Below are positions 16,248-24,098 of a stretch of DNA of 64,000 nt, piece by piece. Position 1 is the stretch's first letter. Each line of letters starts with the position of its first letter. The position numbers and the translations under genes were made by a program. The notes beneath the pieces were generated by a model, which was given only the letters and a program-made list of their open reading frames with translations, ran no database searches and was not told the origin of the DNA. This DNA is from Brevundimonas nasdae (lineage in GTDB: Bacteria > Pseudomonadota > Alphaproteobacteria > Caulobacterales > Caulobacteraceae): positions 1 to 64,000 of the forward strand of contig NZ_JAEPWN010000008.1 of assembly GCF_016654005.1 (NCBI RefSeq), in the 5' to 3' direction.

Positions 16248-17234
16248 TCAGGCGGCGAAGTTGGCGGACCACTGGTCGAGAACGGCCTGATGCGGCTTGA
16301 TGAACCGTTCCTCGACGAACTTGCCCTGTTCGACGGCCAGGCGGCTGCGTTCTTCGCGGTCGTAGACGATCCGGGTCAGCGAATAGTCCTGGTACTTCAG
16401 GCTGGGCTGATACTGTTCCGAGGCGGGCGAGTTGGCGTTGTAGATCTCGGGGCGATAGATCTTCTGGAAGGTCTCCATCGTGCTGATGGTGCTGACCAGT
16501 TCGAGATCGGTGTAGTCGGCCGTCAGGTCGCCGATGTGGTAAAAGGCCAGGGGGGCCACGCCGTTTCGCGGCATGAAATAGCGGACCTTCATCCCCATCT
16601 TCGCGAAATACTGATCGGTCGGCGAGAACTCGTCATTCTCATATTCGAGGCCCAGGGCAGGGTGCTCGGCGCCGGTCCGGTGGTAGGTCTTGTTGCTGGA
16701 CACGCTCAGGCAAATGACGGGCGGCTTGCTGAAATTATCACGATAGGCGCGTGAGTTCAGGAAATGCTTGAACAGCTTGCCGTGCAGATCGCCGAAGCCT
16801 GCTGGCGGACCAGCATTGGGGTGGGTCTTCAAATGCTCCGGCAGAACCACGCTGAAGTCGTAGTCGCGGACGTAGGAGGAGAAGTTGTTGCCCACGACGC
16901 CTTCGATGCGTTCGCCGGTGTTCTTGTCGATGATGGTCGTCTGAAGAATTTCGATCAGGGGGAAGGCTTCGCCGCTGTCACCGGGGGCGACCCTCATCTC
17001 GATGGTGATGATCTGCAGTTCGACCGTGTAGCGATCGCCCTTGGGATTGTCCCAATGGGCCAATGAGTTGAAGCGGTTGTCGATCATCCTCAGGGTGTTG
17101 CGCAGGTTCTCCTGACGGCTCTCACCGCGCGCCAGATTGGCGAAGTTGGTTGTGATCCGCGTGTTCTCGGCAGGGCGGTAATCCTCGTCGAGCGCCGTGC
17201 GCTTGATGATGAAGGTGAATTCGCTGCTCGCCAT
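16248..17234 (-). CDS. mesX: DUF1852 protein MesX, partner of MesD
   Basis: A 328-residue soluble protein matching the DUF1852 family: FTFIIKRTALDEDYRPAENT near the start, NTLRMIDNRFNSLAHWDNP, and the C-terminal KYQDYSLTRIVYDREERS. DUF1852 was identified as MesX, required with MesD for folate-independent methionine synthesis; its chemistry is not established as far as I know. It is the first gene after the cobalamin riboswitch and is followed closely by mesD, so it leads a three-gene operon. Confidence 0.88.
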   Translation of the reverse strand: MASSEFTFIIKRTALDEDYRPAENTRITTNFANLARGESRQENLRNTLRMIDNRFNSLAHWDNPKGDRYTVELQIITIEMRVAPGDSGEAFPLIEILQTTIIDKNTGERIEGVVGNNFSSYVRDYDFSVVLPEHLKTHPNAGPPAGFGDLHGKLFKHFLNSRAYRDNFSKPPVICLSVSSNKTYHRTGAEHPALGLEYENDEFSPTDQYFAKMGMKVRYFMPRNGVAPLAFYHIGDLTADYTDLELVSTISTMETFQKIYRPEIYNANSPASEQYQPSLKYQDYSLTRIVYDREERSRLAVEQGKFVEERFIKPHQAVLDQWSANFAA

Positions 17235-17355
17235 GGTCTCTGCCGTTGATGCTGTGGCGAGACAGCGGACAGGGACGCGCGACTGCCCACGCGGAATCTT
17301 TCCGGCGCGACGTTCATGCGACCTGGCCGGACACCCCGCCGGAGGACGTTATCTG

Positions 17356-17506
17356 TCGGGGCAGGTCTCCTGGCTCGCGGGTCACGGCTTCGGGTCCGGC
17401 CTTCCCGAGGGCGGATGCCCTCAGTGACGCAAGATGGACCTTCAGCTCGCCGCTTACAGTTGCGGGGGCAGCGCCGGCGTTGAACCGGCTTCCCTCTTAG
17501 CTTCGC
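17356..17506 (-). promoter_or_regulatory. Cobalamin riboswitch upstream of mesX-mesD
   Basis: On the minus strand the B12 box CTGCCCCCGCAACTGTAAG is present (17471-17453), preceded by the paired GCCGGTT..AACGCCGGC element and GAGGGAAG. The 3' closing sequence GGAGACCTGCC is at about 17371-17361. About 120 nt separate it from the mesX start, room for an expression platform. Adenosylcobalamin binding would switch off the B12-independent pathway, which fits the genes controlled. Confidence 0.92.
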
Positions 17507-17578
17507 GCCGCCCGAGAGCGACGTGAAGAACCTCGACCATTGGAAATTGCCACAATCGCCGCTCATGTCAATCAAGAT

Positions 17579-17594
17579 ATAAAGATATCTTTAT
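17579..17594. promoter_or_regulatory. Perfect 16-bp palindrome ATAAAGATATCTTTAT, likely ArsR/SahR-type operator
   Basis: The palindrome has flanking AATCA (from 17570) and TGATT (to 17600) that extend the symmetry. It sits just upstream of a minus-strand TTGACA (17571-17566) that could be the -35 of the mesXD transcript, and 78 bp before Ku. It resembles what I recall of sites for SahR, an S-adenosylhomocysteine-responsive ArsR-type regulator of methionine genes; that identity is inference. Confidence 0.6.
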
Positions 17595-17671
17595 GTGATT
17601 ATGCGATGTCGGTTCCCGTGTCGCGAACGGAAACGCGCCTGACGCATTCCATTGCCCAAGGGAGAAGCAAC

Positions 17672-18520
17672 ATGGCCGCACGTCCGACCTGGCAAGGGCA
17701 TCTGAAACTGTCGTTGGTCACCTGTCCGGTGGCCCTCTACACGGCGACGACCAGCACCAATGACGTGCGGTTTCATCTGATCAATCCAGACACCAACAAC
17801 CGCATCCGCATGGTGCCGACGGACCCGGACACCGGGCCGGTGGAGCGCAGCGATCTGGTGCGCGGCTATGAGGTGTCCAAGGACGAATATGTCCTGTTCG
17901 ACGACGCCGACTTCGATCAGGTCAAGCTGGAGAGTACAAAGACAATCTCCATCGACAGGTTCGTGGATGAAGCCGACATCGACCGCCTGTATTGGGCCGA
18001 TCCCTTTTTTGTCGTGCCGGAAAAGGGGGCGGGCGTCGAAGCCTTCGCCGTCATCCGCGATGCCATGAAGAAACAGGGCAAGGTGGCGTTGGGGCAGCTG
18101 GTGCTGCGTGGCAAGGAACGGCAGTTGGCACTGGAGGTGCGTGACAAGGGTTTGATCGCCTACACCCTGCGCGCCCATGACGAGGTGCGCGACGCCGCCG
18201 ACTATTTCGACGATATCCCGACGGTGAAGGCGGACGCCGACATGGTGGAGATCGCAGCGCGGATCATCGGCCAGAAGGAGGGCGACTTCGACGCCTCCCA
18301 GTTCAAGGATCGCTATGACGAGGCGTTGCGCGAGATGATCAAGGCCAAGGCCAAGGGCGGCAAGGGCGTGGTCGACATCGCAGAGCCGGACGACACCAAT
18401 GTGATCGACCTGATGGCGGCGCTGAAGAACAGCCTCAAGGGCGGCGGAGGCGACAAGAAGCCCGCTGCCAAGAAGGCGCCGGCGAAGAAGCCTGCGGCCA
18501 AGAAGAAGTCGGCCGCCTGA
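17672..18520 (+). CDS. ku: Ku DNA end-binding protein
   Basis: A 282-residue bacterial Ku. The core beta-barrel sequence is typical (ARPTWQGHLKLSLVTCPVAL at the start; LVRGYEVSKDEYVLFDD; IGQLVL-like LGQLVLRGKERQLAL). It ends in a Lys/Ala/Pro-rich tail (KKPAAKKAPAKKPAAKKK) that in other bacterial Ku proteins helps DNA binding and LigD recruitment. The ATG at 17672 has GGGAGAAG ahead. It converges with ligD, 27 bp away. Together they form the two-protein non-homologous end-joining system. Confidence 0.95.
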   Translation: MAARPTWQGHLKLSLVTCPVALYTATTSTNDVRFHLINPDTNNRIRMVPTDPDTGPVERSDLVRGYEVSKDEYVLFDDADFDQVKLESTKTISIDRFVDEADIDRLYWADPFFVVPEKGAGVEAFAVIRDAMKKQGKVALGQLVLRGKERQLALEVRDKGLIAYTLRAHDEVRDAADYFDDIPTVKADADMVEIAARIIGQKEGDFDASQFKDRYDEALREMIKAKAKGGKGVVDIAEPDDTNVIDLMAALKNSLKGGGGDKKPAAKKAPAKKPAAKKKSAA

Positions 18521-18547
18521 TCCTTTACGGGCAAGGAGGAGAGGGGG

Positions 18548-21124
18548 TCAGAGGCCCATCTTCTTCAGCGCAGGTCTCAGGTTCGTCGCTGACGCGCGGA
18601 AGTCCGCCCATGGGTCCGACTTCTTCAGCAGGGCAGGGTAGGTCCACAGGTTGAAGGCCGCCGGGTCGAGGCCCGGCTTCACCTGGTCCCACGACAGAGG
18701 AAAGGCGATCCCGGCGCCGGGCCGTGCGCGCGGCGACCAGGGCGCGACCGCCGTCGCCATGCGGCCGTTGCGCAGATAGTCGATGAAAATCTTGCCGCCC
18801 CGCGCCTTCTTGGCCAGGGTCGTGGTGAAACGGTCGGGCGCATCGAGGCGGATCGCCTCTGAAACCGCCTTGGCGAAGGCCTTGTTCTGGTCCCAGGTCA
18901 CCCGGGATCGGGCGTCGGTCTTGATGGGCGCGACGACATGCAGACCCTTGCCGCCGGTTGTCTTGACGAAGGGCGTCAGGCCCAGGTCCTCCAGTCTCGC
19001 CTTCACCACCTTGGCCGCCGCGATCACGTCCGCGAAATCCAGGCCTTCGTCGGGATCGAGGTCGAAAGTGATCTGCTCCGGCGTCTCCGGGTCGCCCGGC
19101 TTGCAGCCCCAGGGATGCAGCTCCAGTCCGCCCGACTGACCAATGGCGACCAGCCCGCCGACATCGACGGCGGCGACATAGGGGGTGCGCGCCTTGACGT
19201 CGATCAGCTTCAGGCGCGGGTTCGATCCGCTCATGGCGTGGCGCTGGAAGAACATCTCGCCGGCAATGCCTTCGGGCGCGCGAATGATGGATGTGGGGCG
19301 ATCCGAGACATGCGGCAGGATGCGCTCCGCCGCCGCCTCATAATACCGCGCCAGGTCGGCCTTGGTGATCGCAGGCCGGTCGCCGACAGCGGGCCACAGC
19401 ACCTTGTCAGGGCTGGACAAGGTGACGCCAGCGACCGTGACCCTGCCGGGTTTCGAGGTCGGGCGAACTGTCGTGGTCGTCTTCTTCTGCGGCTTCATGT
19501 CGGCGGGCGGCTGCGGGGCCTGGGTGACCTCGACGGCGGGCTTGTCCTCACGCAGCCCCTTGAACGCCGCCTGACGCAGCGACCCAGCCTCGGTGTATCC
19601 GCCGTGTTCGATCTCGGCGACCAGCACAGGTTTCAGCCAGTGGATGTCTTTGGCCGCCTTGGGTGCGCCCGGCCCGGAAAATGGGCTCTTGTCCGCCGCC
19701 TCGGCCTTCAGGGCCGGGACCAGGGTGCGGGTGACGGCCTCGCCATAACCCGTCCCGACCCGCCCCAGATAGCGCAGGCCCCCGTCCTTCCGCACCCCGA
19801 CCAGCAGAGAGCGGAAGCGCGTGCCGCCCTCTGACGACCAGCCGCCGATCACCACCTCGTCGCGGCCCCGGCACTTGGATTTGACCCAACTGGTGGAGCG
19901 CCCGGCGTGATAGGGGGCGTCCAGCTTCTTCGAAATCACGCCTTCCAGATGCATCCGGCAGGCGCTCTCCAGCACCGCCTGACCGGTCGAGGCGAAATGC
20001 TCGACGTAACGCAGCCGCGCCGCGCCCGACTTGCCCACCCGGTCCACATAGGCCTGAAGCCGCGCCTTGCGGTGCGACAACGGCAGTTTGCGCAGATCCT
20101 CGCCGCCCTCGAACAGCAGGTCGAAGGCGAAGTAGACTAGGCGGTCGGTGTCGGCGTCCGAGATCGCCGCCTGAAGCGCGCTGAAATCGGGCATGTGGTC
20201 GTCATCCAGCGCGCACAGTTCGCCGTCGATCACCGCGTCGGGCCAACCCGCCGCATCCGACGTCAGTTCGGCAAACCGGTCGGTCCAGTCCAGGCCCTTG
20301 CGGGTTCTCAAGACTGCCTTTCCGCCGCCGACGCCGATCTGGATGCGATAGCCGTCGAACTTGATCTCATGCGCCCAGCCCGCCGCGCCGGGCGGATGGT
20401 CGACGGCCTTGCACAGTTGAATCGGAACGAACGGCGGCGGTTTGGTCGCTGTGGACGCCGCCGCCTTGGTGGGCTTTGGCTTGTCGGGGCCCTTGCGTCC
20501 CGTCGGCTTGGAGGATGTCCACTGGGTCTGGCCATCGGCGATCTGGGCCAGCGACCGGCCTGTGGTGATCGAGGCGTCGATTTCGGACAGGGCATCGCCT
20601 TCGCCCGCCACGGCGTATTCGTCCTTTTCCTTGAGCAGAAGCCAGTTGTTGCGCTGCTTTCCGCGCCCTTGGGGTTTGTCTCGATCCGCTTTCAGCCGGA
20701 TCAGCGCCCATTTTCCCTTCAGCCGTTCACCGTGCAGGATCATCTTGATCTGCCCCTTGGCCCAGGCGGCTTCCAGGTCAGGCTCCTGCGGCTCCCAGGT
20801 TCCGACGTCCCACATCTGCACGGTTCCAGCGCCGTAGTTGCCGCTGGGGATGGTCCCCTCGAACGATCCGTAATCCAGCGGATGGTCCTCAACCTCGACC
20901 GCCAGCCGTTTGACGGAGGTGTCGCGCGACGGGGCCTTGGTCACGGCCCAGGATTTCAGCACCCCGTCCGCCTCTATGCGGAAATCATAGTGCAGCCGCG
21001 TCGCCGCGTGGCGCTGGATCAGAAAGCGGAGGCCGCCCTTGGATCGCGCAGCCTTGCGCCCCTTGGGCTCGGGCGTCTCCCCGAACCGTCGCTTGGCCTG
21101 ATAGGTGTCCAGTTCGCCGCGCAT
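18548..21124 (-). CDS. ligD: Multifunctional NHEJ DNA ligase LigD (PE-LIG-POL)
   Basis: An 858-residue protein with three domains in the Pseudomonas-type order. The 3'-phosphoesterase domain (about 20-190; FLIQRHAATRLHYDFRIE) comes first. The ATP-dependent ligase domain (about 235-520) has its nucleotidyl-accepting Lys255 in HEIKFDGYR. The archaeo-eukaryotic primase-like polymerase domain is at about 565-858 (TFDLDPDEGLDF, TTGGKGLHVVAP). The ATG at 21124 (MRGELDTYQAKRRF) is preceded by AGGG; an upstream in-frame extension to 21442 has no domain character. It repairs double-strand breaks with Ku, which lies tail-to-tail. Confidence 0.95.
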   Translation of the reverse strand: MRGELDTYQAKRRFGETPEPKGRKAARSKGGLRFLIQRHAATRLHYDFRIEADGVLKSWAVTKAPSRDTSVKRLAVEVEDHPLDYGSFEGTIPSGNYGAGTVQMWDVGTWEPQEPDLEAAWAKGQIKMILHGERLKGKWALIRLKADRDKPQGRGKQRNNWLLLKEKDEYAVAGEGDALSEIDASITTGRSLAQIADGQTQWTSSKPTGRKGPDKPKPTKAAASTATKPPPFVPIQLCKAVDHPPGAAGWAHEIKFDGYRIQIGVGGGKAVLRTRKGLDWTDRFAELTSDAAGWPDAVIDGELCALDDDHMPDFSALQAAISDADTDRLVYFAFDLLFEGGEDLRKLPLSHRKARLQAYVDRVGKSGAARLRYVEHFASTGQAVLESACRMHLEGVISKKLDAPYHAGRSTSWVKSKCRGRDEVVIGGWSSEGGTRFRSLLVGVRKDGGLRYLGRVGTGYGEAVTRTLVPALKAEAADKSPFSGPGAPKAAKDIHWLKPVLVAEIEHGGYTEAGSLRQAAFKGLREDKPAVEVTQAPQPPADMKPQKKTTTTVRPTSKPGRVTVAGVTLSSPDKVLWPAVGDRPAITKADLARYYEAAAERILPHVSDRPTSIIRAPEGIAGEMFFQRHAMSGSNPRLKLIDVKARTPYVAAVDVGGLVAIGQSGGLELHPWGCKPGDPETPEQITFDLDPDEGLDFADVIAAAKVVKARLEDLGLTPFVKTTGGKGLHVVAPIKTDARSRVTWDQNKAFAKAVSEAIRLDAPDRFTTTLAKKARGGKIFIDYLRNGRMATAVAPWSPRARPGAGIAFPLSWDQVKPGLDPAAFNLWTYPALLKKSDPWADFRASATNLRPALKKMGL

Positions 21125-21262
21125 GGGGTTGTAATCCCTGCCGGGCGAAAGCGTTGCGGGCCGCCTGAGTTGGGCGTCGAGCCCTGAGTTCGTCAAATAG
21201 TCGCGGCGGTCGTACAGTATAACGGATTGCCTGGGCGCTCGGATGACAGTATCCAGCCCGCG

Positions 21263-21607
21263 ATGACATGGTCGATGGCGACATGGGCGAGACTGATTTT
21301 GGCGGTGACCTTGGTCGCGGCCGTGTTCTTTGTCGCCCCGATCGCTGACGCCGAGGTCTGTGCGCCGGAAAGCCCTTATGCGCACGCGGTTATTGACCAG
21401 GACTCTGGCGACGCCGACCAGGGCGGGCTGGGTGAAGGCCACGGCCTATGCGCTCACGGTCATTGCCATCACAACGGAACGGCGCGAACCGACGCCAGCG
21501 ACGACATCGCTGTGCATATCCATGCGCGCCCCGTCCACGCCTTCCCCTCCAGTGATTTCCCGTCGTCGATTTCGCCCGACGGTCTGAAGCGCCCTCCCAG
21601 AGTCTGA
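21263..21607 (+). CDS. Small exported His-rich protein upstream of czcCBA
   Basis: About 114 residues with an N-terminal signal peptide (ARLILAVTLVAAVFFVAP, cut after ADA or nearby). The mature part is rich in His, Asp and Gly (GEGHGLCAHGHCHHNG, HIHARPVHAF). It lies 57 bp ahead of the outer-membrane channel gene in the same direction. Its position and size recall the small periplasmic CzcI-like proteins of metal efflux operons, perhaps a metal buffer or regulator. The start could also be 21275. Family assignment is tentative. Confidence 0.55.
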   Translation: MTWSMATWARLILAVTLVAAVFFVAPIADAEVCAPESPYAHAVIDQDSGDADQGGLGEGHGLCAHGHCHHNGTARTDASDDIAVHIHARPVHAFPSSDFPSSISPDGLKRPPRV

Positions 21608-21664
21608 CCCGACGTCTGCGCCGTCGTGCGCGTGATCTCGTGTCAAACTGCTGGAAAATGACTC

Positions 21665-22918
21665 ATGTCTGCCTCTCATCGTCGGCCGCCGCGCTTCGCG
21701 GTCGGCTGCGCGCTGGCCGCACTGTCGGCCGTTCTGGCCAGCCCCGCCTGGGCTGACCCGGCGCCTTCCTTCCCCGCCTTGCTGGCGCGGCTCGATCAAA
21801 CCCCTGCAAGCCAGGAGGCCGAAGCCCTTTCGGAGGCCGCCGAGGCGCGGGTTCGCCAAGCCCGTGCCCGACCCAATCCGACGCTGGGCCTTGATGCCTC
21901 GAATGTTTTCGGAAGCGGGCCCTATCGGGGGCTCGACAATGCCGAAACCACCCTGTCCTTCAGTCAGGATCTGGAACTGTGGGGACGCCGAACCGCACGC
22001 ATCAATGCGGCGCGGGCGGACGCGGGGACGGCGGCCCTGCAGCGCGACTTGGTCGTTCTGACTGCGGCGGGACGCCTGGCCCAGGTCTATGCCGAGGCCG
22101 AGGCGGCGCAACGGCGTGCGGTGCTGGCGGAAGACAGCCTGAGCCTGACCATAGCCGATGCGCGTGCGGCGCTGATCCTAGTTGAGCAGGGACGGGAGCC
22201 TCTGCTGCGCGGCATCCAGGGCGAAAGCGAAGCCGCAGCGGCGCGCGCCAGTCGCGATGAGGCCGTCGCCGAACGGGACGCTGCATTCGCACGGCTGACC
22301 GCCGTGGCCATGCTGCCCTCGCCGGTGACCGGCATCGACGTCAGCCTGCTGGATCGGTCGCCTGCCGCCGCATTCGCCGGATCAGCGGACCCGACGACTG
22401 TCCGTGTCGCGCAGGCCGAGCGAACAGCCGCAGAACGGCGGATTGATGTGGAGCGCATCCGCACACGACCGGGCATCACCGCCAGCGTGGGGGTGCGCCG
22501 CTATGAGATGGAGGACGCCACCGCCCTGACGTTCGGCGTCAGCATGCCGTTGCCTCTGTTCGACCGGAACCGGGGCAATATCGAAGCGGCCCAGGCGGAC
22601 TTCCGTGCGGCGGATGCGCGGCTGGCCAGTGCCCGCCAGGAAGCACAGGCCGATCGTGCTGCGGCCCAGGCGCGTCTGGCCGCCTCGGTCAGCCGGGTTT
22701 CTGCGGCCGACGCCGGGGTGGGGTCCGCCGAGGAGGCCTATCGCCTGTCGCGGATCGGTTTTGACGCTGGGCGCATCTCGCAGCTTGAGCTGCGCGTCAC
22801 CCGCGCGGCCCTGATCTCTGCGCGGACCACCGCTGTTGATGCGCGCCTCGCCCGCGTCCGCGCGGAAATCGAACTGGCGCGCCTGGACGGCCGCGCCCCT
22901 TTCCAAGGAGCTGAATGA
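21665..22918 (+). CDS. czcC: CzcC-like outer membrane efflux protein (TolC family)
   Basis: A 417-residue protein with a signal peptide ending ASPAWA and two coiled-coil-rich outer-membrane-efflux repeats (for example ALSEAAEARVRQARARPNPTL; AQADFRAADARLASARQEAQ). The sequence SFSQDLELWGRR is typical of metal-efflux CzcC proteins. It forms the outer-membrane exit of the tripartite pump. Its stop overlaps the start of czcB as ATGA. Confidence 0.85.
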   Translation: MSASHRRPPRFAVGCALAALSAVLASPAWADPAPSFPALLARLDQTPASQEAEALSEAAEARVRQARARPNPTLGLDASNVFGSGPYRGLDNAETTLSFSQDLELWGRRTARINAARADAGTAALQRDLVVLTAAGRLAQVYAEAEAAQRRAVLAEDSLSLTIADARAALILVEQGREPLLRGIQGESEAAAARASRDEAVAERDAAFARLTAVAMLPSPVTGIDVSLLDRSPAAAFAGSADPTTVRVAQAERTAAERRIDVERIRTRPGITASVGVRRYEMEDATALTFGVSMPLPLFDRNRGNIEAAQADFRAADARLASARQEAQADRAAAQARLAASVSRVSAADAGVGSAEEAYRLSRIGFDAGRISQLELRVTRAALISARTTAVDARLARVRAEIELARLDGRAPFQGAE

Positions 22919-24087
22919 TGCGTCAGCGCACATCGAACAAGACGTTGCTGATCGGCGGGGCCGCCGCCGTCATTCTGTTGGCCGTGGGTGGTTTCTACCT
23001 GCTGTCGCGCGGGCCGGACGCGGCCCCCGCTGTCGCTGAGAGCAATGCTGCAGAGGCCGAAAGCGAAGCCGATGCGCCGGAAGGCTTTGTCGAACTGAGC
23101 GAAAGCCAGATCCAGGGCGCCAACATCCTTGTCGTCGGCGTCGGACGGGGAGGCGGGGCCGAAGTGCAGTTGGCTGGCCGCGTCGAACCGATGGTTGACG
23201 CGCGCGCCGCCGTTGCGGCCTCGGTCGGCGGACGGGTCGAACGGGTTCTGGTGTCGCCCGGCCAGACGGTGCGGATCGGTCAGCCATTGGCCAGTCTTGT
23301 CAGCGGTGAAGCGGCGACCTTCCGCGCCGATGCTGACGCCGCAGCCGCCCAGACCGAGGCGGCGCGTCAGGTCTATGAGCGGAACCGCAATCTGGCGGAA
23401 CAGGGCGTGGTGGCCCGACAGGAGGTGGAGGCGTCACGCGCGCAACTGCTCAGCGCTGAAGCGGGCGCCCGTGCGGCGCGTGCTCGGTCCAGCGCAGCCG
23501 GTGCGCCCAATGTCGCTGGTCGACTGAGCGTCACCAGCCCCATCGCCGGGGTGGTGACCAGCGTGCAGGTCGGACCGGGCGGGTTCGTCGCCCAGGGCGG
23601 CGTCGTCGCCGAGGTCACCAACCCCGCCAGAGTCGAACTGGTCTTCACCGCGCCGCCCGCCCTGGCTGTCGATGTGCAGGCGGGGGCGCCGCTGCGTGTC
23701 AGCGGCTCTGGAGGGGATTTCGACGCCGTCGTGACCGGGGTCGCGGCGGGCGCGGGCGGTGCGAACGGCGGCGCCGTCATACGCGCTCGGCCCACGGGGT
23801 CTGTCCTGCCTCCGGCCGGATCGGCTGTATCCGGGGCCATCGTCACCGGCGACACCGCGGGCCGCCTAACCGTTCCAAGCGAGGCGGTCCAGACCGTTGA
23901 CGGGAACACCGTCGTCTTTGTTCAGGTGGCCAAGGGCTTCCAGTCCCGTCCGGTGCTGGCCGGACGCCAGGCGGGCGGCCGGACCGAAATCCTGCGGGGT
24001 CTGACCGGGTCTGAACGGATCGCCGGAACCAACGCCTTCCTCCTCAAAGCCGAACTCGCCAAGGGCGAGGCCGAGCACGGTCATTAG
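22915..24087 (+). CDS. czcB: CzcB-like periplasmic adaptor (RND membrane fusion protein)
   Basis: A 390-residue adaptor with an N-terminal membrane anchor (TLLIGGAAAVILLAVGGFYLL), an acidic linker, a lipoyl/barrel-sandwich domain (VEPMVDARAAVAASVGGRVE), a short coiled-coil hairpin (AARQVYERNRNLAEQGVVARQ) and beta-barrel domains. It links CzcA to CzcC. The start overlaps czcC by 4 bp (a second ATG at 22918 is also possible). czcA follows after 11 bp. Confidence 0.88.
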   Translation: MMRQRTSNKTLLIGGAAAVILLAVGGFYLLSRGPDAAPAVAESNAAEAESEADAPEGFVELSESQIQGANILVVGVGRGGGAEVQLAGRVEPMVDARAAVAASVGGRVERVLVSPGQTVRIGQPLASLVSGEAATFRADADAAAAQTEAARQVYERNRNLAEQGVVARQEVEASRAQLLSAEAGARAARARSSAAGAPNVAGRLSVTSPIAGVVTSVQVGPGGFVAQGGVVAEVTNPARVELVFTAPPALAVDVQAGAPLRVSGSGGDFDAVVTGVAAGAGGANGGAVIRARPTGSVLPPAGSAVSGAIVTGDTAGRLTVPSEAVQTVDGNTVVFVQVAKGFQSRPVLAGRQAGGRTEILRGLTGSERIAGTNAFLLKAELAKGEAEHGH

Positions 24088-24098
24088 GGGCGAAGCCG

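Noticed and set aside
15011..16300. A 429-codon open frame on the plus strand across mesD
   Set aside because: Antisense to a gene with all zinc ligands intact; Gly/Val/Asp-rich without domain signals.
20195..21187. A 330-codon plus-strand frame across ligD
   Set aside because: Antisense to the LigD phosphoesterase and ligase domains; no start context and no motif.
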